DNA from: Arthrobacter agilis
GTDB taxonomy: Bacteria; Actinomycetota; Actinomycetes; Actinomycetales; Micrococcaceae
NCBI RefSeq assembly: GCF_002157505.1
Contig: NZ_NFSC01000029.1
Location: 186,001 to 250,000, forward strand
Reading direction: 5' to 3'
Length of the DNA: 64,000 bases
Positions within the stretch are counted from its first letter, which is position 1; every line of letters starts with the position of its first letter. The translations under genes and the position numbers were made by a program. The notes under the pieces are model-generated. The model did no database searches. It worked only from the letters and a program-made list of their open reading frames with translations, and was not told the origin of the DNA. Positions 26,548 to 34,033 of this stretch are shown here, piece after piece.

Positions 26548-27297
26548 ATGGCCGACGCCTCGCACCACTCCATGACCGACAACCTGCCGCGCCTCGCGCA
26601 TCCCGACGGCAGCCCGATCCGCGCCCTCGTCGTCGACGACGAGACGAGCCTGGCGGAACTCGTCAGTATGGGCCTCCGGATGGCGGGCTGGAGCGTGACG
26701 ACGGCCAGTGACGGCGCCGCCGCCGTTTCCGCGGCGCGCGACTTCCGCCCCGACGTCCTGGTCCTCGACGTCATGATGCCCGGCGTCGACGGCATCGAGG
26801 CGCTCAAGAGGATCCGCACGTTCGCACCGAACGTCCCTGCCCTGTTCCTCACCGCGAAGGACGCCGTACAGGACCGCATCTCCGGGCTCTCCGCCGGCGG
26901 CGACGACTACGTCACCAAGCCCTTCAGCATGGAGGAGCTTCTGCTGCGCCTCCACCGCCTGGTCCAGCGTTCCGGCGTCGCGGCGTCGGATTCCGCAGAA
27001 CTGGTGGTCGGGGACCTCGTGATGAACGTCGACACGCGTGAAGTCACCCGCAATGGAGAGGACATCGCCCTGACCTCCACCCAGTGGGAGCTGCTGCGCT
27101 ACCTCATGGAGAATCCGCGCCGTGTGGTCAGCAAGTCCCAGATCCTCGACAACGTGTGGAACTATGACTTCGGCGGCCAGGCGAACATCGTCGAGCTGTA
27201 CATCTCCTACCTCCGCAAGAAGATCGATGCCGGGCGCACACCCATGATCCACACCGTCCGCGGCGCCGGGTACGTGCTCAAACCCGCGGCTTCGTGA
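26548..27297 (+). CDS. phoP: OmpR/PhoB-family response regulator, PhoP-like
   Basis: 249 residues. A receiver domain (about residues 25-140) has the acidic pair VVDDE, phosphoacceptor D74 in VLDVMMPG, and the lysine in TKPFS. A winged-helix DNA-binding domain (about 150-245) ends in VELYISYLRKKID and IHTVRGAGYVL. The sequence is closest in feel to mycobacterial PhoP (shared PALFLTAKD, GGDDYVTKPFS, NVWNYDFGG). It is coupled to the sensor kinase gene by a 4-nt overlap. Promoter A lies upstream of the small gene ahead of it, so autoregulation is likely. Confidence 0.9.
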   Translation: MADASHHSMTDNLPRLAHPDGSPIRALVVDDETSLAELVSMGLRMAGWSVTTASDGAAAVSAARDFRPDVLVLDVMMPGVDGIEALKRIRTFAPNVPALFLTAKDAVQDRISGLSAGGDDYVTKPFSMEELLLRLHRLVQRSGVAASDSAELVVGDLVMNVDTREVTRNGEDIALTSTQWELLRYLMENPRRVVSKSQILDNVWNYDFGGQANIVELYISYLRKKIDAGRTPMIHTVRGAGYVLKPAAS

Positions 27298-28811
27298 CTC
27301 CTCCGCATCCCGCGGGTGCCCGGCCGGGCCGCCGTCCGCTGCATTTGCGCACGAAACTGATCCTGGCGACTCTCGCGCTGCTCACGGCGATCTGCGTGGC
27401 CATCGGTGTCCTCAGCCACCTCGCCATGAGCAGCTACCTCACGGGGCAGCTCGACGACGCACTCATGCCCGCCGCCGGGCGCGCCGGTTTCCCCGGCGGG
27501 CGCCCGCCCGGCGACGACGACGACCGGCCCTTCCGGAACGTGGATCCGGAGAACGCGGCCGGCCAGCGTCCGGGCACGCTCAACGCTGTGTTCCTTGATG
27601 ACGAGGCACAGAACTCCGCGCTCGTGCAGGATGACGGCACCACGGAACCGCTCACCGACGCCGACCTCGACGTACTCTCCGCCGTCGACCCCGGCAGCGG
27701 ACCCGAGGAACTGGAGCTTTCCAGCGGGCGCTACCGCGTCGACGCCGCGGCCCTGCCCACCGACCTCACCCCCGACGGCTCCGTCCTCGTCACCGGCCTG
27801 TCCACCACCGAGCGCGACAGCACCCTCGTCTCCCTCGACATCACGGTGGCCGGACTCTCCCTGGCCGGACTGGCGCTGACCGGGCTCGCCGGAACGGTGA
27901 TCATCCGGCGGTCCCTGCGCCCCCTCGAGGAACTGTCAGCCGTCGCGACGTCCGTCTCGCAGCTTCCCCTGTCCTCCGGCGAAGTGGCCATCCCCGTGCG
28001 GGTCCCCCCTGCCGCGGCCCAGCCCGGCACGGAGGTCGGCACCGTGGGGCTGGCCCTGAACGAGATGATCGACCACGTCACGAGCGCCCTGCGGGAACGC
28101 CATGCGAGCGAGATGAAGGTGCGGCAGTTCGTGGCGGACGCGAGCCACGAACTCCGCACGCCCCTGACCTCCATTCGCGGCTACACGGAGCTGGTCCTCA
28201 TGAGCGAGACCGTGAGCCCGTCCGGACGGTCCGCGCTGGAACGCGTGGACAGTGAGTCGAAGCGCATGTCGTCCCTCGTCGAGGACCTCCTGCTGCTCGC
28301 ACGCCTCGACGAGGGCCAGCGCGGCGAGGCGTCCGACGTCGACCTCACGGAACTCGTGATCGAGACGACGAGCGACGCGCAGGTGGCCGCACCGGGCTAC
28401 ACCTGGAGCCTGGACCTGCCGGACGAGCCCGTCGAGGTGCGGGCGGTCGAGGCCGAGGTCCGCCAGGTGCTCATCAACCTGCTCTCCAACGCGCACAAGC
28501 ACACCCCGCCGGGCACGGCGATCTCCACCGCGCTCGCAGTGGGGGAGGGACGCGCGAGCATCACCGTCACGGACTCGGGTCCGGGCATCGATCCGGCCTT
28601 CCTCGACACCATCTTCACCCGGTTCAGCAGGGGGGACGCGGCGCGGTCCGCGAGCGCGGGCAGCACGGGCCTCGGCCTCGCGATCGTCCAGGCGCTCGTC
28701 GAGGCGAACGGTGGGAGCATCAGCGTGACCAGTGAGCCGGGCCGCACGCAGTTCCGCGTGGACCTCCCGATCTCACAGCCCGCTCACATGCCGGACCAAG
28801 AGCACGCCTAG
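27294..28811 (+). CDS. phoR: Sensor histidine kinase, partner of the PhoP-like regulator
   Basis: 505 residues. TM1 is LILATLALLTAICVAIGVLSHLAM (about residues 22-45), then an extracellular sensor region of about 130 residues rich in Asp and Pro, TM2 (about 180-205), a HAMP linker, and the kinase core. The H box is ASHELRTPLTSIRGY with His285; the N box INLLSNAHKHT, G1 DSGPGID and G2 GLGLAIV are intact. It should phosphorylate the regulator encoded just upstream. The GTG start overlaps that gene's stop (GTGA). Promoter B lies inside its last codons. Confidence 0.93.
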   Translation: MTPPHPAGARPGRRPLHLRTKLILATLALLTAICVAIGVLSHLAMSSYLTGQLDDALMPAAGRAGFPGGRPPGDDDDRPFRNVDPENAAGQRPGTLNAVFLDDEAQNSALVQDDGTTEPLTDADLDVLSAVDPGSGPEELELSSGRYRVDAAALPTDLTPDGSVLVTGLSTTERDSTLVSLDITVAGLSLAGLALTGLAGTVIIRRSLRPLEELSAVATSVSQLPLSSGEVAIPVRVPPAAAQPGTEVGTVGLALNEMIDHVTSALRERHASEMKVRQFVADASHELRTPLTSIRGYTELVLMSETVSPSGRSALERVDSESKRMSSLVEDLLLLARLDEGQRGEASDVDLTELVIETTSDAQVAAPGYTWSLDLPDEPVEVRAVEAEVRQVLINLLSNAHKHTPPGTAISTALAVGEGRASITVTDSGPGIDPAFLDTIFTRFSRGDAARSASAGSTGLGLAIVQALVEANGGSISVTSEPGRTQFRVDLPISQPAHMPDQEHA

Positions 28812-28814
28812 GCT
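28772..28814 (+). promoter_or_regulatory. PhoP-box promoter B (upstream of the thymidylate-kinase-like gene)
   Basis: CTCACAG-CCCG-CTCACAT (28772-28789) is followed after exactly 19 nt by TAGGCT (28809-28814), 25 nt before the ATG at 28834. The leader CGTAGAACTGG-GTATG is shared with promoter C. The site lies in the last codons of the kinase gene. Confidence 0.72.
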
Positions 28815-28833
28815 CCGGTCGTAGAACTGGAGT

Positions 28834-29535
28834 ATGACTCCAGCAGCACAGAGCACCACCGCCCGCTTCATCGTCGTCCTGGCAGGCATCGACGGCGCGG
28901 GCAAGACGACGGCTGCGCATGCCCTCGGCCGGCTCCTCGGGCCATCCCGGCCCACCCTCGTCCTCGCCAACCACTCGGGACGGCGCACCCTGGCCGCGTG
29001 GCTCGACCGATCCGGACGAACCCTTCCGGCGTGTGTCCTCGACGTCGCCGAGTCCGCCGTCCGGTCGGTCAACGTGATCGCGAACCACCTGCGCGCCAGA
29101 CGGTTCGACGGCGTGGTCATCATGGACCGGCACCTCCACTGCCAGCAGGCGCTGCGCGTCGCCCGCGGGCTCGGCCGTGGTCGGGTCCTCTCTGCCCTGG
29201 CACGGATGCTTCCCGCTGACACCGTGGTGTTCCTCGACGCCAGCCCCGAGGAAGCCCACCGCCGGATCACGGCGCGGGGCACCGATGCCGAGAGCCTCGA
29301 GCACCTCCGGGCCTACCGGGAGGGCTACCTCGCTCTTCCCGAGTTCGCAGGCTTCCACCGGGTGGCTGCGGATGCACCCTTGCTGGCCGTCCTCGACGAC
29401 ATCGAGGAGGTCATCAGTCGGGGGACGCCGTCGGTGGAGGATCCCCTGATCGGGGCGCACGGATGCACATTCCCGGCTGTGGCAGGGCACAGCGGCGGCA
29501 CAGCAACGCTGGCGAGGGTTGAGGTGGACCACTAG
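28834..29535 (+). CDS. Thymidylate-kinase-like P-loop nucleotide kinase
   Basis: 233 residues. Walker A GIDGAGKTT (about residues 18-26), a DRH motif (VIMDRHLHCQQAL) like the DR motif of thymidylate kinases, and a lid-like RRITARGTDAESLEHL are visible, followed by a C-terminal tail. Overall shape is that of dTMP kinase, but the LID and substrate loops differ from housekeeping Tmk. It begins the CotH-led group and has its own PhoP-box promoter; its stop is 20 nt before the CotH start. The phosphate acceptor cannot be told from sequence. Confidence 0.75.
   Translation: MTPAAQSTTARFIVVLAGIDGAGKTTAAHALGRLLGPSRPTLVLANHSGRRTLAAWLDRSGRTLPACVLDVAESAVRSVNVIANHLRARRFDGVVIMDRHLHCQQALRVARGLGRGRVLSALARMLPADTVVFLDASPEEAHRRITARGTDAESLEHLRAYREGYLALPEFAGFHRVAADAPLLAVLDDIEEVISRGTPSVEDPLIGAHGCTFPAVAGHSGGTATLARVEVDH
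29486..29503 (+). promoter_or_regulatory. PhoP-box-like repeat E upstream of the CotH gene (weak)
   Basis: GGCACAG-CGGC-GGCACAG is a perfect 7-4-7 direct repeat 52 nt before the CotH start, inside the end of the preceding gene. No TAGGNY hexamer occurs at the 19-nt spacing, so it may be an operator without its own promoter, or chance. Confidence 0.4.
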
Positions 29536-29554
29536 CCGCCACCAGAAGGACACC

Positions 29555-31120
29555 ATGCCCCGCCCACCGCTCATCGTCTCCACTGCCGTCGCCGTCGCCC
29601 TCTCGCTTGCCGGGTGCAGCGCGATCGGCACCGCCGATATCACCGCCCTCAACAGCACGACGGGGGCGGTTCCGGGGCCGGCCACCGGGTCGACCCTCTT
29701 CGCCGGCACGTCCCACACCGTGAGCGTCGAGTGGGACGAGGCCGAGTACGACGCCATGATCGATGCCTACGGAACCGACGGGTCGAAGGACTGGATCCAT
29801 GCCACGATCACGATCGACGGAACGGTGCTCGAGGACGTGGGGGTGCGCCTCAAGGGGAACTCGACCCTCCGCGGGCTCGAGGGTACGGGCGGGATGGGCG
29901 GCTTCGGTGGAACCGCTGCCGATGTGTCGGCGGACGCCCCTCAGACCCTGCCGCTGCTCGTCGACTTCGACAAGTACGTCGACGGCCAGGACTACGAGGG
30001 CCTCACCCAGCTCGCCATCCGGCCGGGCAGCCCTGTTGTCAACGAGGCCCTGGCTCTGGCCCTCACAGCTGCCTCGGGACAGGCGAGCCAGCGTTACGCA
30101 TACACCACCTACTCCGTGAACGGCAGTGCGACCGAGACCCGGCTGGTCATCGAGAACCCCGACGAGGCCTACGCCGACGCGCTCGACACGTCCGGCGTGC
30201 TGTTCAAGGCCGACGCCGAGTCGAGCTTCACCTACCAGGGTGACGACCTCGCCACGTACGAGGAGCAGTTCAAGCAGCTCAATGCGGAAGGCACGGCGGA
30301 TTTCCAGCCCATCGTGGACTTCCTCCAGTGGATGGAGGGAGCGAGCGATGAGGAGTTCGATGCCGGCCTCGCCGATCGGGTGGACGTGGACTCCTTCGCA
30401 CGGTACGCGGCCACCATGAACCTGCTGGTCAACGGCGATGACATGGCAGGGCCGGGCCAGAACTACTACCTGCGCTACGACCTCGAGACCCGGAAGATCT
30501 CGGTGCTGTCCTGGGACCTCAACGGGGCTCTGACGGGCGATGCCTCGTTGTCGCCCGACGAGGAACCGACCATCGGCGGGATGGGGGGCCCGGGTGGCGT
30601 CCGTCCCGACCGCGGGCAGGCCACTGACGGAACGACCGACGGCACGGCTGGTGGCACGGCCGGTGAAGCAGCACCGTCCGAGCAGTCGTCTGCCGACGCC
30701 GCGAGCGGCACGGTCGCGGGAGTGACCACCACGATGGTGGTTTCGCAGGACGACCAGCCGGGCGGGGGCCTGATCGACCCCGGTGCCGTGCCGGCGCCGG
30801 GTGTTCCCGGCTCCGGAGGGCAGGATAGCGCTGCTCCAGGGGCCCCCGACGCGCCCGGAGGCAGGGGCGGACGAGGCGGGAACCAGCTCAAGGAGCGCTT
30901 CCTGGCGTCGGAAGCCTTCGCGGAGGCATACAGCTCCGCCTACGCGGACCTGTACGAGCAGCTGTACGGCAGTGGCACGGCGGCGGATGTGCTCGACGAC
31001 ATCGCGGCCTCCATCCCCACTTCTGATGCCCTGACGCAGGAGGAGATCGACCAGCAGGTGGAGACCGTGGCGTCGTTCGTCGAGGACCGGACGGAGGCCC
31101 TGGCCGGCGACGTCGGCTGA
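29555..31120 (+). CDS. CotH-type protein kinase, lipoprotein
   Basis: 521 residues. The N-terminus MPRPPLIVSTAVAVALSLAGC ends in a lipobox (LAGC), so it is a secreted lipoprotein. The CotH domain shows HTVSVEWDEAEYDAM, WIHATITIDGTVLEDVGVRLKGNSTLRG, FARYAATMNLLVNGDDM and YYLRYDLETRKISVLSWDLNGAL. CotH proteins phosphorylate serines of exported proteins using an atypical fold; the usual WDxD appears as WDLN here. A Gly/Asp/Ser-rich linker (about residues 345-445) splits the domain from its helical C-terminus. RBS AGAAGGA precedes the ATG; the upstream in-frame start at 29519 was rejected because it would hide the signal peptide. Confidence 0.85.
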   Translation: MPRPPLIVSTAVAVALSLAGCSAIGTADITALNSTTGAVPGPATGSTLFAGTSHTVSVEWDEAEYDAMIDAYGTDGSKDWIHATITIDGTVLEDVGVRLKGNSTLRGLEGTGGMGGFGGTAADVSADAPQTLPLLVDFDKYVDGQDYEGLTQLAIRPGSPVVNEALALALTAASGQASQRYAYTTYSVNGSATETRLVIENPDEAYADALDTSGVLFKADAESSFTYQGDDLATYEEQFKQLNAEGTADFQPIVDFLQWMEGASDEEFDAGLADRVDVDSFARYAATMNLLVNGDDMAGPGQNYYLRYDLETRKISVLSWDLNGALTGDASLSPDEEPTIGGMGGPGGVRPDRGQATDGTTDGTAGGTAGEAAPSEQSSADAASGTVAGVTTTMVVSQDDQPGGGLIDPGAVPAPGVPGSGGQDSAAPGAPDAPGGRGGRGGNQLKERFLASEAFAEAYSSAYADLYEQLYGSGTAADVLDDIAASIPTSDALTQEEIDQQVETVASFVEDRTEALAGDVG

Positions 31121-31244
31121 ACGGGTGGACGCCCGCGAGGCTCTTGCGGCACCGCGTGGCACCTGCCGCCGTCCTTCCGCAAGCTTTGCGCAAGAACCCG
31201 TGGATGCCGCGCCACGGGTGCGGACCGTCGCTACCCTTGGGAGT

Positions 31245-31700
31245 GTGCCCACCCATCCGACTCCGCCACTTCCTGGCCAGCGCCAGGACAGCGGGACGGT
31301 ACCCCCGCGCGCCGATGCCGTCCAGGCTCCGAACGCGCGCGGAAAGGCTGCGCCGCTCCTCGATCCTGCCGTCCTCCGGGACATGGAACGGGACTTCCCT
31401 GGCACGTCCGTCGTCGAGCGGTTCGCCCGCGACTTCGCGGAGACCCTGGTGGGAAAGCTCGATCGGCTGGAGTTCCGGGTCGCCGAGGGCGACCCGACAC
31501 GCGCGGAGGATGCCGTCCTGAGCGTCACGACGTCGGCAGCGATGGTGGGCGCCACCCGCCTCACCCATGCCGCGATCGCAACGCAGCGGCTCATCGCGGC
31601 CGACGACCTCGAGGGCGCGCAGCGGTCGGTCGCCCTCCTCCGGGCTTGCGCCGCTGACACCATCTGCGAACTGCAGGAAACCTACCCGCGACGTCCCTGA
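31245..31700 (+). CDS. Hpt-like (histidine phosphotransfer) domain protein, possibly degenerate
   Basis: 151 residues from a GTG at 31245. Residues about 45-150 resemble an Hpt four-helix domain (LLDPAVLRDMERDFPGTSVVERFARDFAETLVGKLDRLEFRVAEGDPTRAEDAVLSVTTSAAMVGATRLTHAA in pieces). In normal Hpt domains the second helix carries AHxLKG with the phosphorylated histidine followed by SxxxGATRL; here that site reads VLSVTTSAAMVGATRL and the histidine is a leucine. TACCCT lies 7 nt before the GTG, so it is leaderless. It is convergent with the next response regulator, with which it may interact. Confidence 0.65.
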   Translation: MPTHPTPPLPGQRQDSGTVPPRADAVQAPNARGKAAPLLDPAVLRDMERDFPGTSVVERFARDFAETLVGKLDRLEFRVAEGDPTRAEDAVLSVTTSAAMVGATRLTHAAIATQRLIAADDLEGAQRSVALLRACAADTICELQETYPRRP

Positions 31701-31739
31701 CCCGACGCCTGACCTGATGTCTGACCTGATGGCCGGGTG

Positions 31740-32555
31740 CTAACGCGACCGGGCCTGCCCGGGGAGGATCCGGAACCCGACACCGCGGACCGTGACGATG
31801 AGCTCCGGATTCCCGTCGGCGCGGGCCAGCTTCTGGCGGAGGTTGGCGATGTGCACCTCGATGGCCCGTTCGTCGGTCCGGCTCACGAAGTTGTACCCGC
31901 GGTAGTCCCGGCCCCGCGAGACACGCACCAGGTCCTCTTTCGTCCGAACGGCACCGTTGCTGCGCATCAGTTCGTGCAGCAGGTTGAACTCCGTCTTCGT
32001 GAGCGGCAGCTCGATGCCTGAACAGGTCGCGGTGCGGGCCTCGCCGTCCACCACGAGGCTGCCGTTCCGCAGGAGGTGGTCCGACGACTTCCCGGCTCCG
32101 CCGTCGTCGGACGGGGTGCTGGAGGCGACGAGGGCGGGCACCGGCGGCGCAGGCGTGGAGAGTGCGTGCTGGCCGATGCGGGGCCTGCGGAGCATCGCGT
32201 CGATGCGCGCCCTCAGCTCGCGGGGCCGGAACGGCTTCAGGATGTAGTCGTCGGCGCCCGCCTGGAGGGCCGTGAGAATGTCCATCTCGTCCGCGCGTCC
32301 GCTCAGGACGACCACGTAGCAGTCGGTTGTGGACCTGATCCGCCGGAGGACCTCGTACCCGTCGATATCGGGCAGTCCGATGTCCAGGGTCACCACGATC
32401 GGGTGTTCCTGGCGGACCACGTCCACACCCTCGCGCCCGGTGGTCGCACCGCTGACCTGGAAACCGCCCTGCTCGAGGACGGCGGAGACGAGGTTGCGGA
32501 TGTCGAGATCGTCCTCGATGACGACGGCCGCGCGGCGATCCCCCGAGCTACTCAT
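31740..32555 (-). CDS. OmpR-family response regulator, apparently without an adjacent kinase
   Basis: 271 residues. The receiver domain (about residues 10-125) has the acidic pair VIEDD, phosphoacceptor D58 in TLDIGLPD, and lysine in LKPFRPRE. A Pro/Ser-rich linker (about 140-175) leads to the winged-helix domain (about 180-268) with ELPLTKTEFNLLHEL, RAIEVHIANLRQKL and VRGVGFRIL. No kinase gene lies beside it; the convergent Hpt-like protein could be a partner. Start at 32555 has AGG upstream and overlaps a small upstream frame. Confidence 0.9.
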   Translation of the reverse strand: MSSSGDRRAAVVIEDDLDIRNLVSAVLEQGGFQVSGATTGREGVDVVRQEHPIVVTLDIGLPDIDGYEVLRRIRSTTDCYVVVLSGRADEMDILTALQAGADDYILKPFRPRELRARIDAMLRRPRIGQHALSTPAPPVPALVASSTPSDDGGAGKSSDHLLRNGSLVVDGEARTATCSGIELPLTKTEFNLLHELMRSNGAVRTKEDLVRVSRGRDYRGYNFVSRTDERAIEVHIANLRQKLARADGNPELIVTVRGVGFRILPGQARSR

Positions 32556-32688
32556 GACCTGACGCTCCCCGATGGTGCTGGAGTGCCGCGCCCGGTGGAT
32601 CGACCGACGATGCCTGCGCCAGGGCAAGGGAGCCGGCGGCTGCGGCCATAGTGAAGGCGACGCTGTTGAATTCGCGTGTCCGAGGCAT
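32548..32688 (-). CDS. Possible small leader peptide upstream of the response regulator
   Basis: 46 residues, starting MPRTREFNSVAF, with a hydrophobic middle (TMAAAAGSLALAQ). The frame overlaps the response regulator start by 8 nt, which would allow translational coupling. No clear ribosome binding site is seen and no family is recognised, so it may be spurious. Confidence 0.3.
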   Translation of the reverse strand: MPRTREFNSVAFTMAAAAGSLALAQASSVDPPGAALQHHRGASGHE

Positions 32689-32891
32689 ATTCTCTGGACC
32701 TGTTCTCTTCGGCGGCCCGGCTGACCTCTTGGGTCCCGTGGCTTTGCGTCCCCGGCTCACACCGGGTTTGCCTTTATCGACGAGCGGCTGCCCGCCCGAT
32801 GATTTTAGCAACCTCCGGGAGCACGTCTACCCCTTGCCGGTAGTGCCACGTCACTCGCCATGATGCTCGTCCTCCAGGCCCCCGCCGGATG

Positions 32892-32934
32892 CTCACAGCC
32901 GCGGCACAAGAACGGCACACAGCAGCCATAGGGC
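32892..32934 (+). promoter_or_regulatory. PhoP-box promoter C (upstream of the phosphodiester glycosidase gene)
   Basis: CTCACAG-CCGC-GGCACAA (32892-32909) is followed after exactly 19 nt by TAGGGC (32929-32934), 25 nt before the ATG. A third half-site GGCACAC (32914-32920) continues the 11-nt period. The leader CGTAGAACTGG-GTATG is almost the same as that of promoter B. Further upstream, 32699-32891 shows no other structure. Confidence 0.75.
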
Positions 32935-32953
32935 CGCTCCGTAGAACTGGGGT

Positions 32954-34024
32954 ATGCCAACCTCCACGAAGCCCCGCAAGCCAAGCCGCCTCCGTAAGAC
33001 CATCCTCGCCTCGTCCCTCGCCGTGACCCTCGCCGCGGGTGGCACCACGGCCTGGGCCCTCGACCGCTTCGTCGTCGAGAAGGTGGAGATCTCGGACGTC
33101 TCCGCCTACGAGGCGGCTCAGGCAGGATCGACGGACAGCGCCACGGACAGCGCCACGGACAGCGCCACGGACAGCGCTACGGACAGCGCCACGGACAGCG
33201 CTACGGACAGCGCTACGGACAGCGCTACGGACAGCGCTACGGACAGCGCTACGGACAGCGCTACGGACAGCGCCCTGACCGGCACCTCCTACACCTCGGA
33301 GGACAGCAGCATCGACATTTCCACCGTCGTCACGGGATCCGGTGACGAGACCGTCACCTACTACGTGGCCGACGTCGAACTCACCGACGCCACGACCCTC
33401 CGCTCGGCGTTCGCGGACGACAGCTTCGGCGAGAACATCACCGAGACCACGTCGGCCATCGCCGAGGCCAACAACGCCATCTTCGCCATCAACGGCGACT
33501 ACTACGGCTTCCGCGATACCGGGATCGTCATCCGCAACGGCGTGGTCTACCGGGACGAAGGCGCACGGCAGGGCCTCGCCTTCTACACGGACGGCACTGT
33601 TCAGGTCTACGACGAGACCACCACGACCGCGGAGCAGCTGCTCGCGGACGGCGTCTGGAACACGCTGTCCTTCGGCCCGTCCCTCCTCGACGACGGCGAG
33701 ATCGCGGCCGGCATCGAGGACGTCGAGGTGGACACCAACTTCGGCAACCACTCGATCCAGGGGGAACAGCCCCGCACCGCCGTCGGCGTGATCGACGAGA
33801 ACCACCTCGTCTTCGTCGTCGTCGACGGGCGCTCGGACGGCTACAGCGACGGCGTCACGATGACCGAGCTCGCCGGGATCATGCAGGGGCTGGGGGCCAC
33901 GACGGCGTACAACATCGACGGCGGAGGGTCCTCCACCATGTACTTCGACGGCGAACTGGTGAACAACCCGCTCGGCAAGGGCGAGGAACGCGCCACCTCC
34001 GACATCCTGTACATCGGCGAGTAG
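32954..34024 (+). CDS. Phosphodiester glycosidase (NAGPA) family protein with TDSA repeat
   Basis: 356 residues. A single N-terminal membrane segment (TILASSLAVTLAAGGTTAWAL, about residues 17-37) anchors or exports it. Residues about 60-107 are a low-complexity spacer of twelve TDSA repeats. Residues about 125-356 form the NAGPA domain: NAIFAINGDYYGFRDTGIVIRNG, FGNHSIQGEQPRTAVG, and YNIDGGGSSTMYFDGELVNNP, which carries the family's D-G-G-G-S motif. Members cleave phosphodiester-linked sugars; in bacteria they often sit in exopolysaccharide loci. First gene of the glycosyltransferase-VTC group. Confidence 0.85.
   Translation: MPTSTKPRKPSRLRKTILASSLAVTLAAGGTTAWALDRFVVEKVEISDVSAYEAAQAGSTDSATDSATDSATDSATDSATDSATDSATDSATDSATDSATDSATDSALTGTSYTSEDSSIDISTVVTGSGDETVTYYVADVELTDATTLRSAFADDSFGENITETTSAIAEANNAIFAINGDYYGFRDTGIVIRNGVVYRDEGARQGLAFYTDGTVQVYDETTTTAEQLLADGVWNTLSFGPSLLDDGEIAAGIEDVEVDTNFGNHSIQGEQPRTAVGVIDENHLVFVVVDGRSDGYSDGVTMTELAGIMQGLGATTAYNIDGGGSSTMYFDGELVNNPLGKGEERATSDILYIGE
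33131..33274 (+). repeat. 12-bp tandem repeat (12 copies) in the glycosidase gene
   Basis: Twelve units of ACGGACAGCGCY, each coding Thr-Asp-Ser-Ala, run without interruption for 144 bp. Units differ only at the last base (C or T). The array encodes a flexible acidic spacer between the membrane anchor and catalytic domain. Unit number is likely variable between strains. Confidence 0.97.
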
Positions 34025-34033
34025 GGGGCACCG

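Noticed and set aside
28998-29219. Short plus-strand frames inside the thymidylate-kinase-like gene
   Set aside because: Out-of-frame overlaps with no start signal or family resemblance.
33131-33274. Tandem repeats considered as a CRISPR array
   Set aside because: Units are 12 bp without spacers and lie in a coding frame.
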